NCBI RefSeq assembly: GCF_041928815.1
Contig: NZ_JBHFEI010000008.1
Span: forward strand, 62,001-126,000
DNA: 64,000 bases
Direction of reading: 5' to 3'
From: JBHFEI01 sp041928815
GTDB taxonomy: Bacteria > Pseudomonadota > Alphaproteobacteria > Rhizobiales > Rhizobiaceae
This document shows, in pieces, positions 15,512-25,515 of the stretch. The notes under the pieces are model-generated. The model was not told the DNA's origin. It was given only the letters and a program-made list of their open reading frames with translations, and made no database searches. A program made the translations under genes and the position numbers. Each line of letters begins with the position of its first letter. Position 1 is the first letter of the stretch.

Positions 15512-18500
15512 ATGGTGACGAACAAGGGCAATGAGTCGATCGACGACAAGGCGTTCCAAGCCTTGGAGGACGCTCTGAAGATCGACTTCGACGAATTGAA
15601 GCCGGCAACGCCTGCAGCTTCCGCCAGGACGGGCGCTGAAAAGCCCGCAAGCGCCGCACCCGACAGCGAGGACGGCGACGACGAGGCGGCGGATGCGAGG
15701 GCGCAGGCGAGAGCCCAGCGGATTGCCGCCCGCGCCGAGACGCGCCGGACGCTCGCTCCCGAGCCCGCACCGAAATCCCCGGCTCTGACGCCCGCCAATG
15801 ACGACGGCCGCAAATCCCCGGCCGCCCTTCTGAAAGGCGTCGAGACGCGCGCCGGGCGCACCGCCATCCGCGTCGCCGCCGTGGTTTCGCTCGTCTGGGT
15901 GGTGGCCGGCCTCGGCGTCACCAATCTCCTCTATGGACCCGAAATCTGGCAGATCGCGTCGCTCGCCGCGCTTTCGGCCATGCCGGGCGCGATCGGCGCC
16001 GCGCTCTGTATCGTCATCCCCGTGATGCTGTTCTTCTCCTTCGCCATCATGATCGCGCGCGCCCAGGAGATGCGCAGCGCCGCGCGGTCGATGGCCGAGG
16101 TGGCGATCCGGCTTTCCGAGCCCGAGACCATCGCGACCGAACGGCTGATGACCGTCGGCCAGGCGGTGCGGCGCGAAGTCTCCGCTATGAACGAAGGGAT
16201 CGAACGGACGATCGCCCGCGCGACGGAACTCGAGGCCCTCGTCCATTCCGAAGTCAATGCGCTCGAACGCAGCTACACCGACAACGAACTCAGGGTGCGC
16301 ACCCTGGTGCAGGAACTCGGGCTCGAGCGCGAGGCGATCGTCGGTCACGCCGAGCGGATCCGCTCCTCGATCGCCGGCGCCCATACCCAGATCCGCGACG
16401 AACTGGCCCAGGCGAGCGAGGACATTGCCGGCCGGATCGCCACCTCCGGCGAGGCCTTCGCCTCGCTGATCGAGACGCGCGCAGCGCTGCTGACGGAAAA
16501 ATCCGACCATGCGGCCCAGACGATCGGCGCGGTGCTGTCGACGCGCACGGATGCCCTCCTGTCGGGCCTCACCACCGCCGGCCTTCATCTCTCCACCGAG
16601 TTCGACGCCCGGCTCGACACGCTGAGCGAGACGCTGCAGCGGCGCGGCCAGCAGTTGCTGAACCAGTTCGAGACCCGCGCCTCGACGCTCGACGCGAATA
16701 CGGAAAAGCTCAACGCCGCGCTGAACGAACGCGCGCGACAGCTCAACGAGACGCTGATCTCGCGCACCCGCGAGCTGAACGAGACGCTGAGCATCGGCCA
16801 GCAGGCGGTCACCACCGGCCTTGAGGACGCGCTGAACGCCATGAACGGTGCGCTGGACGAAAAGGGCGCGCGCTTCCGCCAGACGCTGAAATCGGCGTCC
16901 GACGACATGATCATGGACCTCGACTTGCGCTCGGGCTTCTTCGAGGAGAAGCTGCAGACGACCGTCGGCCAGTTGCAGGGCGCCTTCGACAGCCGCTTCC
17001 ACGAATTCGCCAGCGCCTTCGACAAGCGCGCGAGCCTGCTCGACGCCAAGCTTGGCGAGGGCCTCGCCCGCATCGACGAAACGGTCGCCGGCGGTACCGA
17101 CGCGATCGGCAAGGCGATCGACGGCAGCCTCGGCACGATGCGCGCTGCACTCTCCGACCAGGCGCTGACGCTTGCGACGACGATCGGCACGACGCAGGAA
17201 TTCATCGTCGATGCGGTCGGCAGCAAGGCCGGCGAACTGACGCAGGCGCTCGGCTCCGCGCATGAGCGGATCGACGCGGTGCTCGGCGAGCGCTCGAAGA
17301 CGCTGCTGTCCGGCCTCAGCGAGACGACGGACCGGCTGGACAAGGGGTTTGGCGCCCGCGCGGATGCGCTGGGCATTGCGTTGGCAACCAGCGAGGAGCG
17401 GATCGGCAAAGCGTTCGACGGCCGTGCCGCAGGCCTCGCCGAGACCCTGCAGACGGCGCAGAGCCGGCTGGAACAGGCCCTGGACGGGCGCGCCGCCGAG
17501 ATCACCCAGGCCGTCAGCGGCACGCATGCGCGGCTCGAGGCGACGCTCGACGAGCGTGGCGCGGCGCTCGCCTCGACTCTGGCGCGGGCGACGGAAGCGA
17601 TCGAGGGTTCGATCGACGAGACTGCCCGTCGGCTCGACACGCGCTTCGCCGGCCCCGCCCGTGAGCTGGCCGAAAGCATCGGCACCAGCACGACGGCGCT
17701 GGAGACCGCGCTGGCAGAGCGCACCGCCGCGATCGCCACGGTCTTCGAGACCGGTACCGGCGCGATCGACAGGGCCGTCGGCGGCACCGCCGAGCGGCTA
17801 CAGGCGGTGTTCGATGCCCGCGGCCAGGATCTCGCGGCGAAGCTCGCGGGCGAGACGGCAACGCTCGACGGCATGCTCGCCGCCCGCGGCGCCGAGATCG
17901 CCAACACGCTTTCGAGCCATGGCCGCGAAATGCGCGAGACCGTGGTTGCGCAGGCCGAGGAGATCGCCGAATCGATGTCCTTCCGGGCGATGTCGATCGC
18001 CGACACGATGAACGAGCGGGCGACGAGCATCGCCGAAAGCCTGAGAGCGCAGACCGGGGAGATCGTCCAGACGATGTCGGCGACCGCCGAGGACATCGCC
18101 GCCAATCTCGGCCGGCAGACGGCGGAGGTTGCCGAAACCCTCTCCTTCCAGGCCATGGCCGTGTCGAGCGCGATTGCGGATCATGCCGCCGAGGCGGAAC
18201 GGACGCTGACGGCAAAGGGCGAAGCGCTCTCTGCCACCTTCGCCGGCAAGGCCGGGGAGTTTGCCGGAACGCTGTCCGGTGCCGTCACCGAGGCCGCGAC
18301 CTCGCTGGAGAAGCAGGCGAACGAGGTTGCCGGCTCGCTTTCGCTGCAGACCATGGCCGCCGCAAGCGCCATTGCCGAACGCACGGCGGAAGCCGAGCGC
18401 ATGCTGCTCACGCGGGGCGAGAGCCTGTCGTCCAACTTCGCCGGCAAGGCGGAGGAATTCGCCGGCACGATCAGCACCGCCGTCTCCGGCTCGACCGCCG

Positions 18501-21500
18501 CGCTGGAGAAGCAGGCGAACGACGTCGCCGACACCCTCTCCTTCCAGACCATGGCCGCCGCAAGCGCCATTGCCGAACGCGCCGCGGAAGCCGAGCGCAT
18601 GCTGCTCACGCAGGGAGAGAGCCTGTCGTCGAATTTCGCCGGCAAGGCGGAGGAATTCGCCGGCACGATCAGCACCGCCGTCTCCGGCTCGACCGCCGCG
18701 CTGGAGAAGCAGGCGAACGACGTCGCCGACACCCTCTCCTTCCAGACCATGGCCGCCGCAAGCGCCATTGCCGAACGCGCGGCGGAAGCCGAGCGCATGC
18801 TGTTCACGCGGGGTGAAAGCCTGTCGTCCAACTTCGCCGGTAAGGCCGAGGAATTCGCCGGCACGATCAGCACGGCCGTCTCCGGCTCGACCGCCGCGCT
18901 GGAGAAGCAGGCGAACGACGTCGCCGACACGCTCTCCTTCCAGACCATGGCCGCCGCAAGCGCCATTGCCGAACGCGCGGCGGAAGCCGAGCGCATGCTG
19001 CTCACGCGGGGCGAGAGCCTGTCGTCCAACTTCGCCGGCAAGGCCGAGGAATTCGCCGGCACGATCAGCACCGCCGTCTCCGGTTCGACCGCCGCGCTGG
19101 AAAAGCAGGCGAACGACGTCGCCGACACCCTCTCCTTCCAGACCATGGCCGCCGCAAGCGCCATTGCCGAACGCGCGGCGGAAGCCGAGCGCATGCTGCT
19201 CACGCAGGGAGAAAGCCTGTCGTCCAACTTCGCCGGCAAGGCCGAGGAATTCGCCGGCACGATCAGCACCGCCGTCTCCGGCTCGACTGCCGCGCTGGAG
19301 AAGCAGGCGAACGACGTCGCCGACACCCTCTCCTTCCAGACCATGGCCGCCGCAAGCGCCATTGCCGAACGCACGGCGGAAGCCGAGCGCATGCTGCTCA
19401 CGCGGGGTGAAAGCCTCTCGTCGAATTTCGTCAGCCGGGCGGAGGAATTCGCGACCGCCATGTCCGGAGCGGCGAGCGCAGCCGAACAGGGCCTTGCCGC
19501 GCGCAGCGAAGAGATGGCGGGCGCGATCGATGCACGATCGAACGCGCTTGCCGATCGGCTCAACGCGGCGGCCGCCGACATCGCCACCAATCTCGGGCGC
19601 CAGGCCGGCGAAATCGTCGAAACCCTGTCGTTCAGCACGATGACGGCATCGAGCACCCTGGCGAATCGCGCGGCCGAGGTGGAGCAGACGATCCTTGCGC
19701 GCAGCGACGCCGCCGCGACGAGCCTGCGTCAGGCCGCCGCCGACCATGCCGAGCGGATCGCGGCCGCCTCCGGCGAGGCCGCCGACCGGGTGATCCGCAG
19801 CGCCGACGAGGCGGCCGAGCGGGTCTCGGGCAGCGCGCGGGCCTCCGCAGAGACGATCGGTGCCGGCACGTCGGAAGCGGAGCGCGCCGTCGCGGCGCGC
19901 GCCAGCGACCTCGCCCAGCGGATCCAGATGAGCGGCGGCCTCCTGGCGCGCTCGATCACCGAAAGCGCCGAACATGCGGCCCTTTCCGTCGGCGAGGCCG
20001 CAACCCGGTTTTCGAGCGCCGTCGCCAGCCGCGCCGACGACATGGAACGCACGCTCGCAGATGCCGGCGCGACACTCGCGGGCCGCATCGCCTCCGTCGA
20101 CGACCAGATCCGCGCGACGCTCGACGAGCGCGTTCGCGCCGTCAACACGGCGATCCTCAGCGGCCGGCGCGACCTCGGCACCATGCTCGACGAACAGTCG
20201 ACATCGATCGCAACGACGCTCGCCGCCAGTGTCGGCATGCTGGAAATGACGCTCGACGAGCGCAAGGCCGCGATCGCCGAGGCGATCGATTCGGGAACGG
20301 GCGCGCTCGAGGAACGGCTGCGGGCAAGCACCGCCGCCGTCGCCGAGCGCATCGGCGACACTGCCGCCGAGCTCGGGCGCATCACCGACACGATGTCGGA
20401 GCGGATGGATCTCTCGGTGTCGACGATCAATGCGCGCTTCGACGATGCCGCAAGCGCGATCGACGTTCGCCTCGGCACCATGGAAGCCCGGATCCGTGAA
20501 AGCGCCGACGAGGTTGGTGCCTACGCCCAGCAGGCGACCACGCGCATCACGGGAACCCTCTCCGAACGGCTCGCCGACATCGACCGCGTCAGCGAGGAGG
20601 CGGCCTTCCGCCTTGCAGGGACGCTGTCCGGCAGCACGACCGAATTCACCCGCGCCGCCGAGGCCGCGACCGTCCGCATCGCCGAGACGGTGACAGGCCG
20701 CGTCGCCGATATCGACGAGATCAGCACGGCCGCCGCCGATCGCATCGCCGAGACGCTCGACAGGGGGACCGGCCGCATCGAGGAACGCCTCGGCACGATG
20801 GACCGGGCGCTGACGATCGGCCTCGAAAACGTCAACCGCACGATCGAAGGCAAGGCGGCCAGCCTTGTCACCAGCCTGCGCAGCGCCGTCGGCGACAGCG
20901 TCGAGGAAATCGATGCGGAGGCGGCGCGCGCCGCCGAGCAGCTGGCCCGCACCGGCGAGCGCTTCTCCGATGCGATGGCCGAGCGGCAGACCGCCTTTGC
21001 CGATGCGCTTGGCCGCACCAGCGAAGACGTCGCTGGGAAGGCGACGGAACTCGCCCGGGCCATCGGCGATGCGGCCGAGGAATCGGTGCGCCGCGCCGGC
21101 GATCTCGCCCGCTCCGTCGAGCAGGCCTCGGCGGAAAACCTGCGCCGGCACACAGAGCTTGCCCGCGGCCTCAGCGACACGGCGGAAAGCGCGCTTGCAA
21201 GGATCGCGGCGACGCGCCAGCGGGCAATCGACGAGACCGAGCAGTTCCAGAAAAACCTCTCCGATGTCGAGAAGGCCCTCGATGCCCGCGGCAACGCGAT
21301 CCGGGCCGCGCTCGACGAACGTACCCGCGACCTCAACACGATGCTCTCCGGCCATTCGGCCGAGCTGTCGCGCCTGATCGAGACGGAGGCGCGGCCGGTG
21401 GTCGAGCAATATGCGGCGACCGGCCGCGAGGCCGCCGAGCGCATCACCGCCGCGACGCAGGACAGCGCCGAGCGTCTGCGCGCCGGCAGCGCCTCGCTCG

Positions 21501-23536
21501 TCAGCGCGCTCGGCCAGCGCACCGGCGAGGCGCTGAACGCGCTCTCGACCCGCGCAGAGGAAACGGCGATGGCGATGAAGATGGTCGAGAACCGGCTGCA
21601 GTCGACGGCGTCGGCCCTGATCGGTCAGCTCGCCGAAAGCAATGCGGCGATCGCCTCCCTCGTCGACCAGGCCGGCGAGACCCTCGCTGCCATGGACGAC
21701 AAGCTCGACGGCACCGCCTCGCGCTTCTCGGAGACGGCGGAGCGCGCCTCCGACCTGCTGTCGACCTCGGCCCGCCTCGTCGAGGGCAAGGCCGACAAGC
21801 TCTCCGACATCTCCAACACGACCCTGTCGCAGATCGTCGGCATCGTCGGCAAGTTCGAGGATCACTCGAAGGTGCTGGGACAGGCCTCCGACCTGCTCGC
21901 CGCCGCCCAGTCGAACCTCGTCGGCACGCTGGAGGAACGGCAGGAGACGCTGCGCACGCTGTCGATCGGGCTGGTGCGCCGGTCCGAGGATATCGAGAAG
22001 ACGATGCAGGCCGTCGAAGGCTTTGTCGATGGCGCCTTCGGCCGGGCGGAGGAACGCTCGAACCAGATCGCCGCCAATCTGCGCCAGGGCATCCAGTCGT
22101 CCTTCTCCGATGTCGGCCGCATTCTCTCCGAGGCCGAGCAACGCAGCGCCAGCGTCGCCGAGACCATGCGCGCCCGCGCCATCCAGGCAGGCGAGGAAGC
22201 GGCAAAGGCGGTGGAATCGATGATCGGCCGCGCCGAGCAGCGCAGCGCCGGACTGGCCGAAAACCTGCGCTCCGGCGTCGAGAATGCCTATGGCGATATC
22301 GACCGCACGCTCGGCGACACCGAACAGCGCGCGGCGCGCGCGGCCGAGGCGATGCGTACCAGCATTCTCGGCGTCGGCGACGAGGTCGGCCGCTCGCTCG
22401 ACAACACGTTCGGCCGCGCGGAGGAGCGCGCGCGCGACGTCGCGGCACGGCTGCGCGGCAGCGTCGCCTCGTCGCTGTCGGACATCGACGGCATCCTGGC
22501 CGAGACCGGGCGCAAGTCGGACGAGACGGTGCAGCAGATGCGGGATGCGCTGAAGCAGTCGATCGAGGACGCGCTGAAGCGCTTTGCCGGGGCGACCGAC
22601 GAGATCCGCCGCTCGGCGAACGAGATCCGCAACGAGCTCGGACTCACCCGGGAAGAGCTGAAGCGCGGTGCCTTCGATCTGCCGGAGGAGGCCAAGGAGA
22701 GCGCCGCCGCCATGCGCCGGGCCGTCTCCGAACAGATCCGCGCCCTGCAGGATCTCTCGGCGATCATCGGCCGCTCCTCATCGGAACTCGACGTGGCGGT
22801 CAGGCGCGAGCAGCCTGCCCCGTCGCGTGCCGCCCTTGCGCCCCAGCCGGCCGTCCAGGCCCGCCCGGCCGAGCCGGCGATCGAGCAACGCCGCGCCGAA
22901 CCCGAGCCGCAGCGTCCCGTCGCGTCCGAACCGCTGCTGCGCGGGAGCCTTGGTCTCGACCGGCCGGCAGCGGGCCCGGCCCAGCCGGCAGCGGCGCGTC
23001 CGGCTCCGTCGCCCGCCCAGCCCGAGACCGCCGCCCGCGCCGAGGACGCCGCCGGCAGCGGCTGGATGCGCGACCTGCTGCGCGCAGCGTCGCGGGACGA
23101 GCAGGCGGCCGCACCCGCGCCGCAGCCCCAGCAGAGGCCGGCAGAGACGGCGCCGCAGGCACGCCCGGCCGGCGACACGCGCAACCCCCGCCATGTGGTC
23201 GAATCGCTGAACTCGCTGTCCGTCGACATCGCCCGGGCCATCGATCACGATGCCTCCGTCGATCTCTGGCGGCGCTACCAGCGGGGCGAGCGGGATGTGT
23301 TCACCCGCAGGCTCTACACGCTGAAGGGCCAGCAGACCTTCGACGAGATCAAGCGGAAATACGAGCGGGAGGCGGAATTCCGCACGGCCGTAGACCGCTA
23401 CATCGCCGATTTCGAGAAGCTGCTTGCCGACGTGACCCGCAACGACCGCGACCGGACGCTGACGCAGAGCTATCTGACCTCGGACACGGGCAAGGTCTAC
23501 ACGATGCTCGCCCACGCCGCCGGCCGCTTCAACTGA
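15512..23536 (+). CDS. gpr: Giant membrane-anchored coiled-coil protein, growth pole ring (GPR) family
   Basis: 2674 residues from ATG 15512 (MVTNKGNESI); the frame also opens at 15407. An acidic, disordered N-terminus (about 1-105) precedes two transmembrane helices (about 119-140 and 158-182). About 2200 residues of Ala/Glu/Thr/Arg-rich helical, apolipoprotein-like repeats follow, then a Pro/Ala-rich linker (about 2430-2550) and a conserved-looking C-terminal domain (about 2555-2674) with WRRYQRGERDVFTRRLY and TLTQSYLTSDTGKVY. Size and layout match the Agrobacterium GPR protein, which forms a ring at the growth pole and is needed for polar growth and rod shape. Residues 964-1293 are five near-identical 66-residue units. 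Often annotated as kinesin-like or apolipoprotein-like; those names are misleading. Confidence 0.85.
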   Translation: MVTNKGNESIDDKAFQALEDALKIDFDELKPATPAASARTGAEKPASAAPDSEDGDDEAADARAQARAQRIAARAETRRTLAPEPAPKSPALTPANDDGRKSPAALLKGVETRAGRTAIRVAAVVSLVWVVAGLGVTNLLYGPEIWQIASLAALSAMPGAIGAALCIVIPVMLFFSFAIMIARAQEMRSAARSMAEVAIRLSEPETIATERLMTVGQAVRREVSAMNEGIERTIARATELEALVHSEVNALERSYTDNELRVRTLVQELGLEREAIVGHAERIRSSIAGAHTQIRDELAQASEDIAGRIATSGEAFASLIETRAALLTEKSDHAAQTIGAVLSTRTDALLSGLTTAGLHLSTEFDARLDTLSETLQRRGQQLLNQFETRASTLDANTEKLNAALNERARQLNETLISRTRELNETLSIGQQAVTTGLEDALNAMNGALDEKGARFRQTLKSASDDMIMDLDLRSGFFEEKLQTTVGQLQGAFDSRFHEFASAFDKRASLLDAKLGEGLARIDETVAGGTDAIGKAIDGSLGTMRAALSDQALTLATTIGTTQEFIVDAVGSKAGELTQALGSAHERIDAVLGERSKTLLSGLSETTDRLDKGFGARADALGIALATSEERIGKAFDGRAAGLAETLQTAQSRLEQALDGRAAEITQAVSGTHARLEATLDERGAALASTLARATEAIEGSIDETARRLDTRFAGPARELAESIGTSTTALETALAERTAAIATVFETGTGAIDRAVGGTAERLQAVFDARGQDLAAKLAGETATLDGMLAARGAEIANTLSSHGREMRETVVAQAEEIAESMSFRAMSIADTMNERATSIAESLRAQTGEIVQTMSATAEDIAANLGRQTAEVAETLSFQAMAVSSAIADHAAEAERTLTAKGEALSATFAGKAGEFAGTLSGAVTEAATSLEKQANEVAGSLSLQTMAAASAIAERTAEAERMLLTRGESLSSNFAGKAEEFAGTISTAVSGSTAALEKQANDVADTLSFQTMAAASAIAERAAEAERMLLTQGESLSSNFAGKAEEFAGTISTAVSGSTAALEKQANDVADTLSFQTMAAASAIAERAAEAERMLFTRGESLSSNFAGKAEEFAGTISTAVSGSTAALEKQANDVADTLSFQTMAAASAIAERAAEAERMLLTRGESLSSNFAGKAEEFAGTISTAVSGSTAALEKQANDVADTLSFQTMAAASAIAERAAEAERMLLTQGESLSSNFAGKAEEFAGTISTAVSGSTAALEKQANDVADTLSFQTMAAASAIAERTAEAERMLLTRGESLSSNFVSRAEEFATAMSGAASAAEQGLAARSEEMAGAIDARSNALADRLNAAAADIATNLGRQAGEIVETLSFSTMTASSTLANRAAEVEQTILARSDAAATSLRQAAADHAERIAAASGEAADRVIRSADEAAERVSGSARASAETIGAGTSEAERAVAARASDLAQRIQMSGGLLARSITESAEHAALSVGEAATRFSSAVASRADDMERTLADAGATLAGRIASVDDQIRATLDERVRAVNTAILSGRRDLGTMLDEQSTSIATTLAASVGMLEMTLDERKAAIAEAIDSGTGALEERLRASTAAVAERIGDTAAELGRITDTMSERMDLSVSTINARFDDAASAIDVRLGTMEARIRESADEVGAYAQQATTRITGTLSERLADIDRVSEEAAFRLAGTLSGSTTEFTRAAEAATVRIAETVTGRVADIDEISTAAADRIAETLDRGTGRIEERLGTMDRALTIGLENVNRTIEGKAASLVTSLRSAVGDSVEEIDAEAARAAEQLARTGERFSDAMAERQTAFADALGRTSEDVAGKATELARAIGDAAEESVRRAGDLARSVEQASAENLRRHTELARGLSDTAESALARIAATRQRAIDETEQFQKNLSDVEKALDARGNAIRAALDERTRDLNTMLSGHSAELSRLIETEARPVVEQYAATGREAAERITAATQDSAERLRAGSASLVSALGQRTGEALNALSTRAEETAMAMKMVENRLQSTASALIGQLAESNAAIASLVDQAGETLAAMDDKLDGTASRFSETAERASDLLSTSARLVEGKADKLSDISNTTLSQIVGIVGKFEDHSKVLGQASDLLAAAQSNLVGTLEERQETLRTLSIGLVRRSEDIEKTMQAVEGFVDGAFGRAEERSNQIAANLRQGIQSSFSDVGRILSEAEQRSASVAETMRARAIQAGEEAAKAVESMIGRAEQRSAGLAENLRSGVENAYGDIDRTLGDTEQRAARAAEAMRTSILGVGDEVGRSLDNTFGRAEERARDVAARLRGSVASSLSDIDGILAETGRKSDETVQQMRDALKQSIEDALKRFAGATDEIRRSANEIRNELGLTREELKRGAFDLPEEAKESAAAMRRAVSEQIRALQDLSAIIGRSSSELDVAVRREQPAPSRAALAPQPAVQARPAEPAIEQRRAEPEPQRPVASEPLLRGSLGLDRPAAGPAQPAAARPAPSPAQPETAARAEDAAGSGWMRDLLRAASRDEQAAAPAPQPQQRPAETAPQARPAGDTRNPRHVVESLNSLSVDIARAIDHDASVDLWRRYQRGERDVFTRRLYTLKGQQTFDEIKRKYEREAEFRTAVDRYIADFEKLLADVTRNDRDRTLTQSYLTSDTGKVYTMLAHAAGRFN
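18203..19390 (+). repeat. Tandem 198-bp coding repeats inside the GPR-type gene
   Basis: Units begin at 18401, 18599, 18797, 18995 and 19193, each exactly 198 bp (66 codons) and nearly identical at DNA level, including synonymous positions. A degenerate unit of the same length precedes them (18203-18400); after 19391 the sequence matches for about a dozen codons and then diverges. Each unit encodes RGESLSSNFAGKAEEFAG, STAVSGSTAALEKQAND and LSFQTMAAASAIAERAAE. Near-identity points to recent duplication or gene conversion. Confidence 0.97.
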
Positions 23537-23547
23537 CGCCGAAGCCC

Positions 23548-23645
23548 AGCACGTTTCCAGCCGAGGCGGGATCGCTTCGGCGTCGGGCAATGCGGCAAAA
23601 CAGAGGGAGAGGGCACGTTCGGTGAAGCGGTATTCACCGAACGTG
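23548..23645 (-). repeat. Composite intergenic hairpin element, copy 1
   Basis: Module B: GCCGAGGCG (23560-23568) and CGCTTCGGC (23573-23581) with one mismatch around GGAT, followed by GTCGGGCAATGCGG. Module C: CACGTTCGGTGAA (23614-23626) and TTCACCGAACGTG (23633-23645), a perfect 13-bp stem. The same modules in opposite orientation occur at 60915-61079, and a diverged version at 43417-43512. Confidence 0.8.
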
Positions 23646-23667
23646 GTCTTCCCGGGATGACGGTTTG

Positions 23668-23699
23668 AGGCCCGCTGCCCTTTACGGTGCAGCGGGCCT
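23668..23699. terminator. Terminator hairpin between convergent GPR-type and cls genes
   Basis: AGGCCCGCTGC (23668-23678) pairs perfectly over 11 bp with GCAGCGGGCCT (23689-23699), followed on the plus strand by TCCTGTTTC. It can serve the GPR gene and perhaps both directions. Confidence 0.65.
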
Positions 23700-23784
23700 T
23701 CCTGTTTCAAAGACGAAAATCGGCTCTCGCCGAACCTGTTTTCAGGGTTTCACTGACGGGATCCGCCGCAGCCGGGCGCGGATA

Positions 23785-25314
23785 TCAAAGAAGCGGAGAG
23801 GCGAGCCACAGGGCCCGGTTCAGGATGCGGCTCGGCCAGGGCTTGCGGCGCAGGTCGTCGAGAAGAACGGGAGAAGCGCTCTTCAGGGCCTCGCCGATGC
23901 GCGCCGAGATGATCTCGGCGAACGGCGTGTCCAGCACCTCGAGGTCGATCTCGAAATTGAGGCGGAGCGAGCGCGAATCAAGATTGGAGGAGCCGACGAA
24001 GGCCCAGCGATCGTCGACGGTCAACAGCTTGGAATGGTCGAAACCGCCATGGGCGCGCCAGACGCGGCAGTCGCCGCGCAGCACCTGATCGAACTGGGAG
24101 GTCATGGCGCGGTCGACGAGCCGCAGGTTGTTGTTTCCCGGAACGACGATGTCGACCTCGACGCCGCGCCGGGCGGCCGTGACGAGAGCGCTGATCAGTT
24201 CACGATCCGGCAGGAAATAGGGCGACATGATGCGGATCGACCGGTGGGCCACGGAAAAGGCGCCCATCAGCATGCGATGATTGGTTTCCATGCTGCGATC
24301 CGGCCCGGACGGAACGGTGCGGACCAGCATCGGCTCGACGGCGTCCGGATGCGGGCTGTCGGGAACCGCGGCATGCAGCGCGCTGCCGGAGGCGATTGGC
24401 AGATGCGGCATGTCGTCGGTGCCGAGGTCGAGCGCCCATGCCGGCCCTTCCAGGGGTTCGTCGCTGGCAAACTGCCAATCTTCCGCCGCCGCATGGAACA
24501 GGCCGGCGACCGCGGGGCCGCGGACGCGGAAATGCGTGTCGCGCGCGCTTGCGGGCGCGCCGCCGTCGCTGACGAAGGCCTCGCGGATGTTCATGCCGCC
24601 CATGAAGCCGACATGGCCGTCGACGACGAGGATCTTCCGGTGCGTGCGCAGATTGGCATAGGGCAGCCTGAGCCCCATGATGATGTTGCCGTTGAAGGCC
24701 TTCACCGCGACGCCTCCATCCCGCAGTTCACCGACGATGCTCGGCACGGAGTATCGCACGCCGACGGCGTCGATCAGGACGCGCACGGCGACACCGCGCG
24801 ATACGGCATCGACGAGGGCGGTGACGAAGCGCGCTCCGGCCCGGTCGCGGTCGAAGATATAGGTTTCGAGGAGCACGCTGCGGCGCGCGCCCTCGATCGC
24901 GCGGATCATCGCGTCATAGGCCTCGTCGCCGCCGTCGAGCACCGCGATGCGGTTCCCGTCGGTCATGACATGGGAGCAAACGCGATCACCGAGGCGCATC
25001 ATGGCGGAGAAGCGCTCGCCGAAATGCTGGTCGACATAGGCCTGCGATATGGCCGAGCGCGGCTCGCCGCGCCTGCGGCCGGCGGCGATCAGCGTGCGCT
25101 GCTGCTCGATCGAGACGACGCGCATGCGGTTGATCCCGGCAACCGCGTAGAACAGCGCGCCGACGATCGGCGACAGCACGATGACGCCGACCCAGCCGGC
25201 GGCCGCGCGCACGTCCTGCTTGGTCATCGCCGCATGGATGGCCGCCGGAACGCCGAGAAGGAAAGAAAGCGCCGCAAGCACATGCGGCCAGTAGGTCTGG
25301 AATGCGTCGATCAT
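23785..25314 (-). CDS. cls: Cardiolipin synthase (phospholipase D family)
   Basis: 509 residues. Two N-terminal transmembrane segments (about 8-27 and 37-60) precede two phospholipase D half-sites with HxKxxxxD: HRKILVVDGHVGFMGGMN and HSKLLTVDDRWAFVGSSNLD. Bacterial Cls joins two phosphatidylglycerols into cardiolipin and glycerol at the inner membrane. Length and N-terminal anchors match ClsA. ATG at 25312-25314 gives the complete first helix. Convergent with the GPR-type gene; cardiolipin enriches at poles, but a functional link is only suggestive. Confidence 0.93.
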   Translation of the reverse strand: MIDAFQTYWPHVLAALSFLLGVPAAIHAAMTKQDVRAAAGWVGVIVLSPIVGALFYAVAGINRMRVVSIEQQRTLIAAGRRRGEPRSAISQAYVDQHFGERFSAMMRLGDRVCSHVMTDGNRIAVLDGGDEAYDAMIRAIEGARRSVLLETYIFDRDRAGARFVTALVDAVSRGVAVRVLIDAVGVRYSVPSIVGELRDGGVAVKAFNGNIIMGLRLPYANLRTHRKILVVDGHVGFMGGMNIREAFVSDGGAPASARDTHFRVRGPAVAGLFHAAAEDWQFASDEPLEGPAWALDLGTDDMPHLPIASGSALHAAVPDSPHPDAVEPMLVRTVPSGPDRSMETNHRMLMGAFSVAHRSIRIMSPYFLPDRELISALVTAARRGVEVDIVVPGNNNLRLVDRAMTSQFDQVLRGDCRVWRAHGGFDHSKLLTVDDRWAFVGSSNLDSRSLRLNFEIDLEVLDTPFAEIISARIGEALKSASPVLLDDLRRKPWPSRILNRALWLASPLL

Positions 25315-25515
25315 GCCAGAACTATAGGGTCACGGCGGGAAGAGGCAATTCAGCCCCCGCGCAATTTCATGATGGCCCGCGCCCCTTCGGGCGCAGTCCG
25401 ATCCCGTTCCATCAGAGCGGCGCTCCCGACGCTTTCTTTCGAAGCCTCCTCCGGCCGATCCTCGTGTCACTCCGGTCGGATGAGGCGCTGACGCACCGGG
25501 CGGTCGCGCGGGCCG

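Noticed and set aside
18401..19390. Regular 198-bp repeats considered as a CRISPR or satellite array
   Set aside because: No spacers, unit length is a multiple of three, and all units stay in one long coding frame.
17798..22141. 1447-codon open frame on the minus strand under the GPR-type gene
   Set aside because: It follows from the GC-rich, repetitive codon pattern of the plus-strand gene; composition is Arg/Gly/Asp/His-rich with no domain, and the plus-strand frame explains the region fully.
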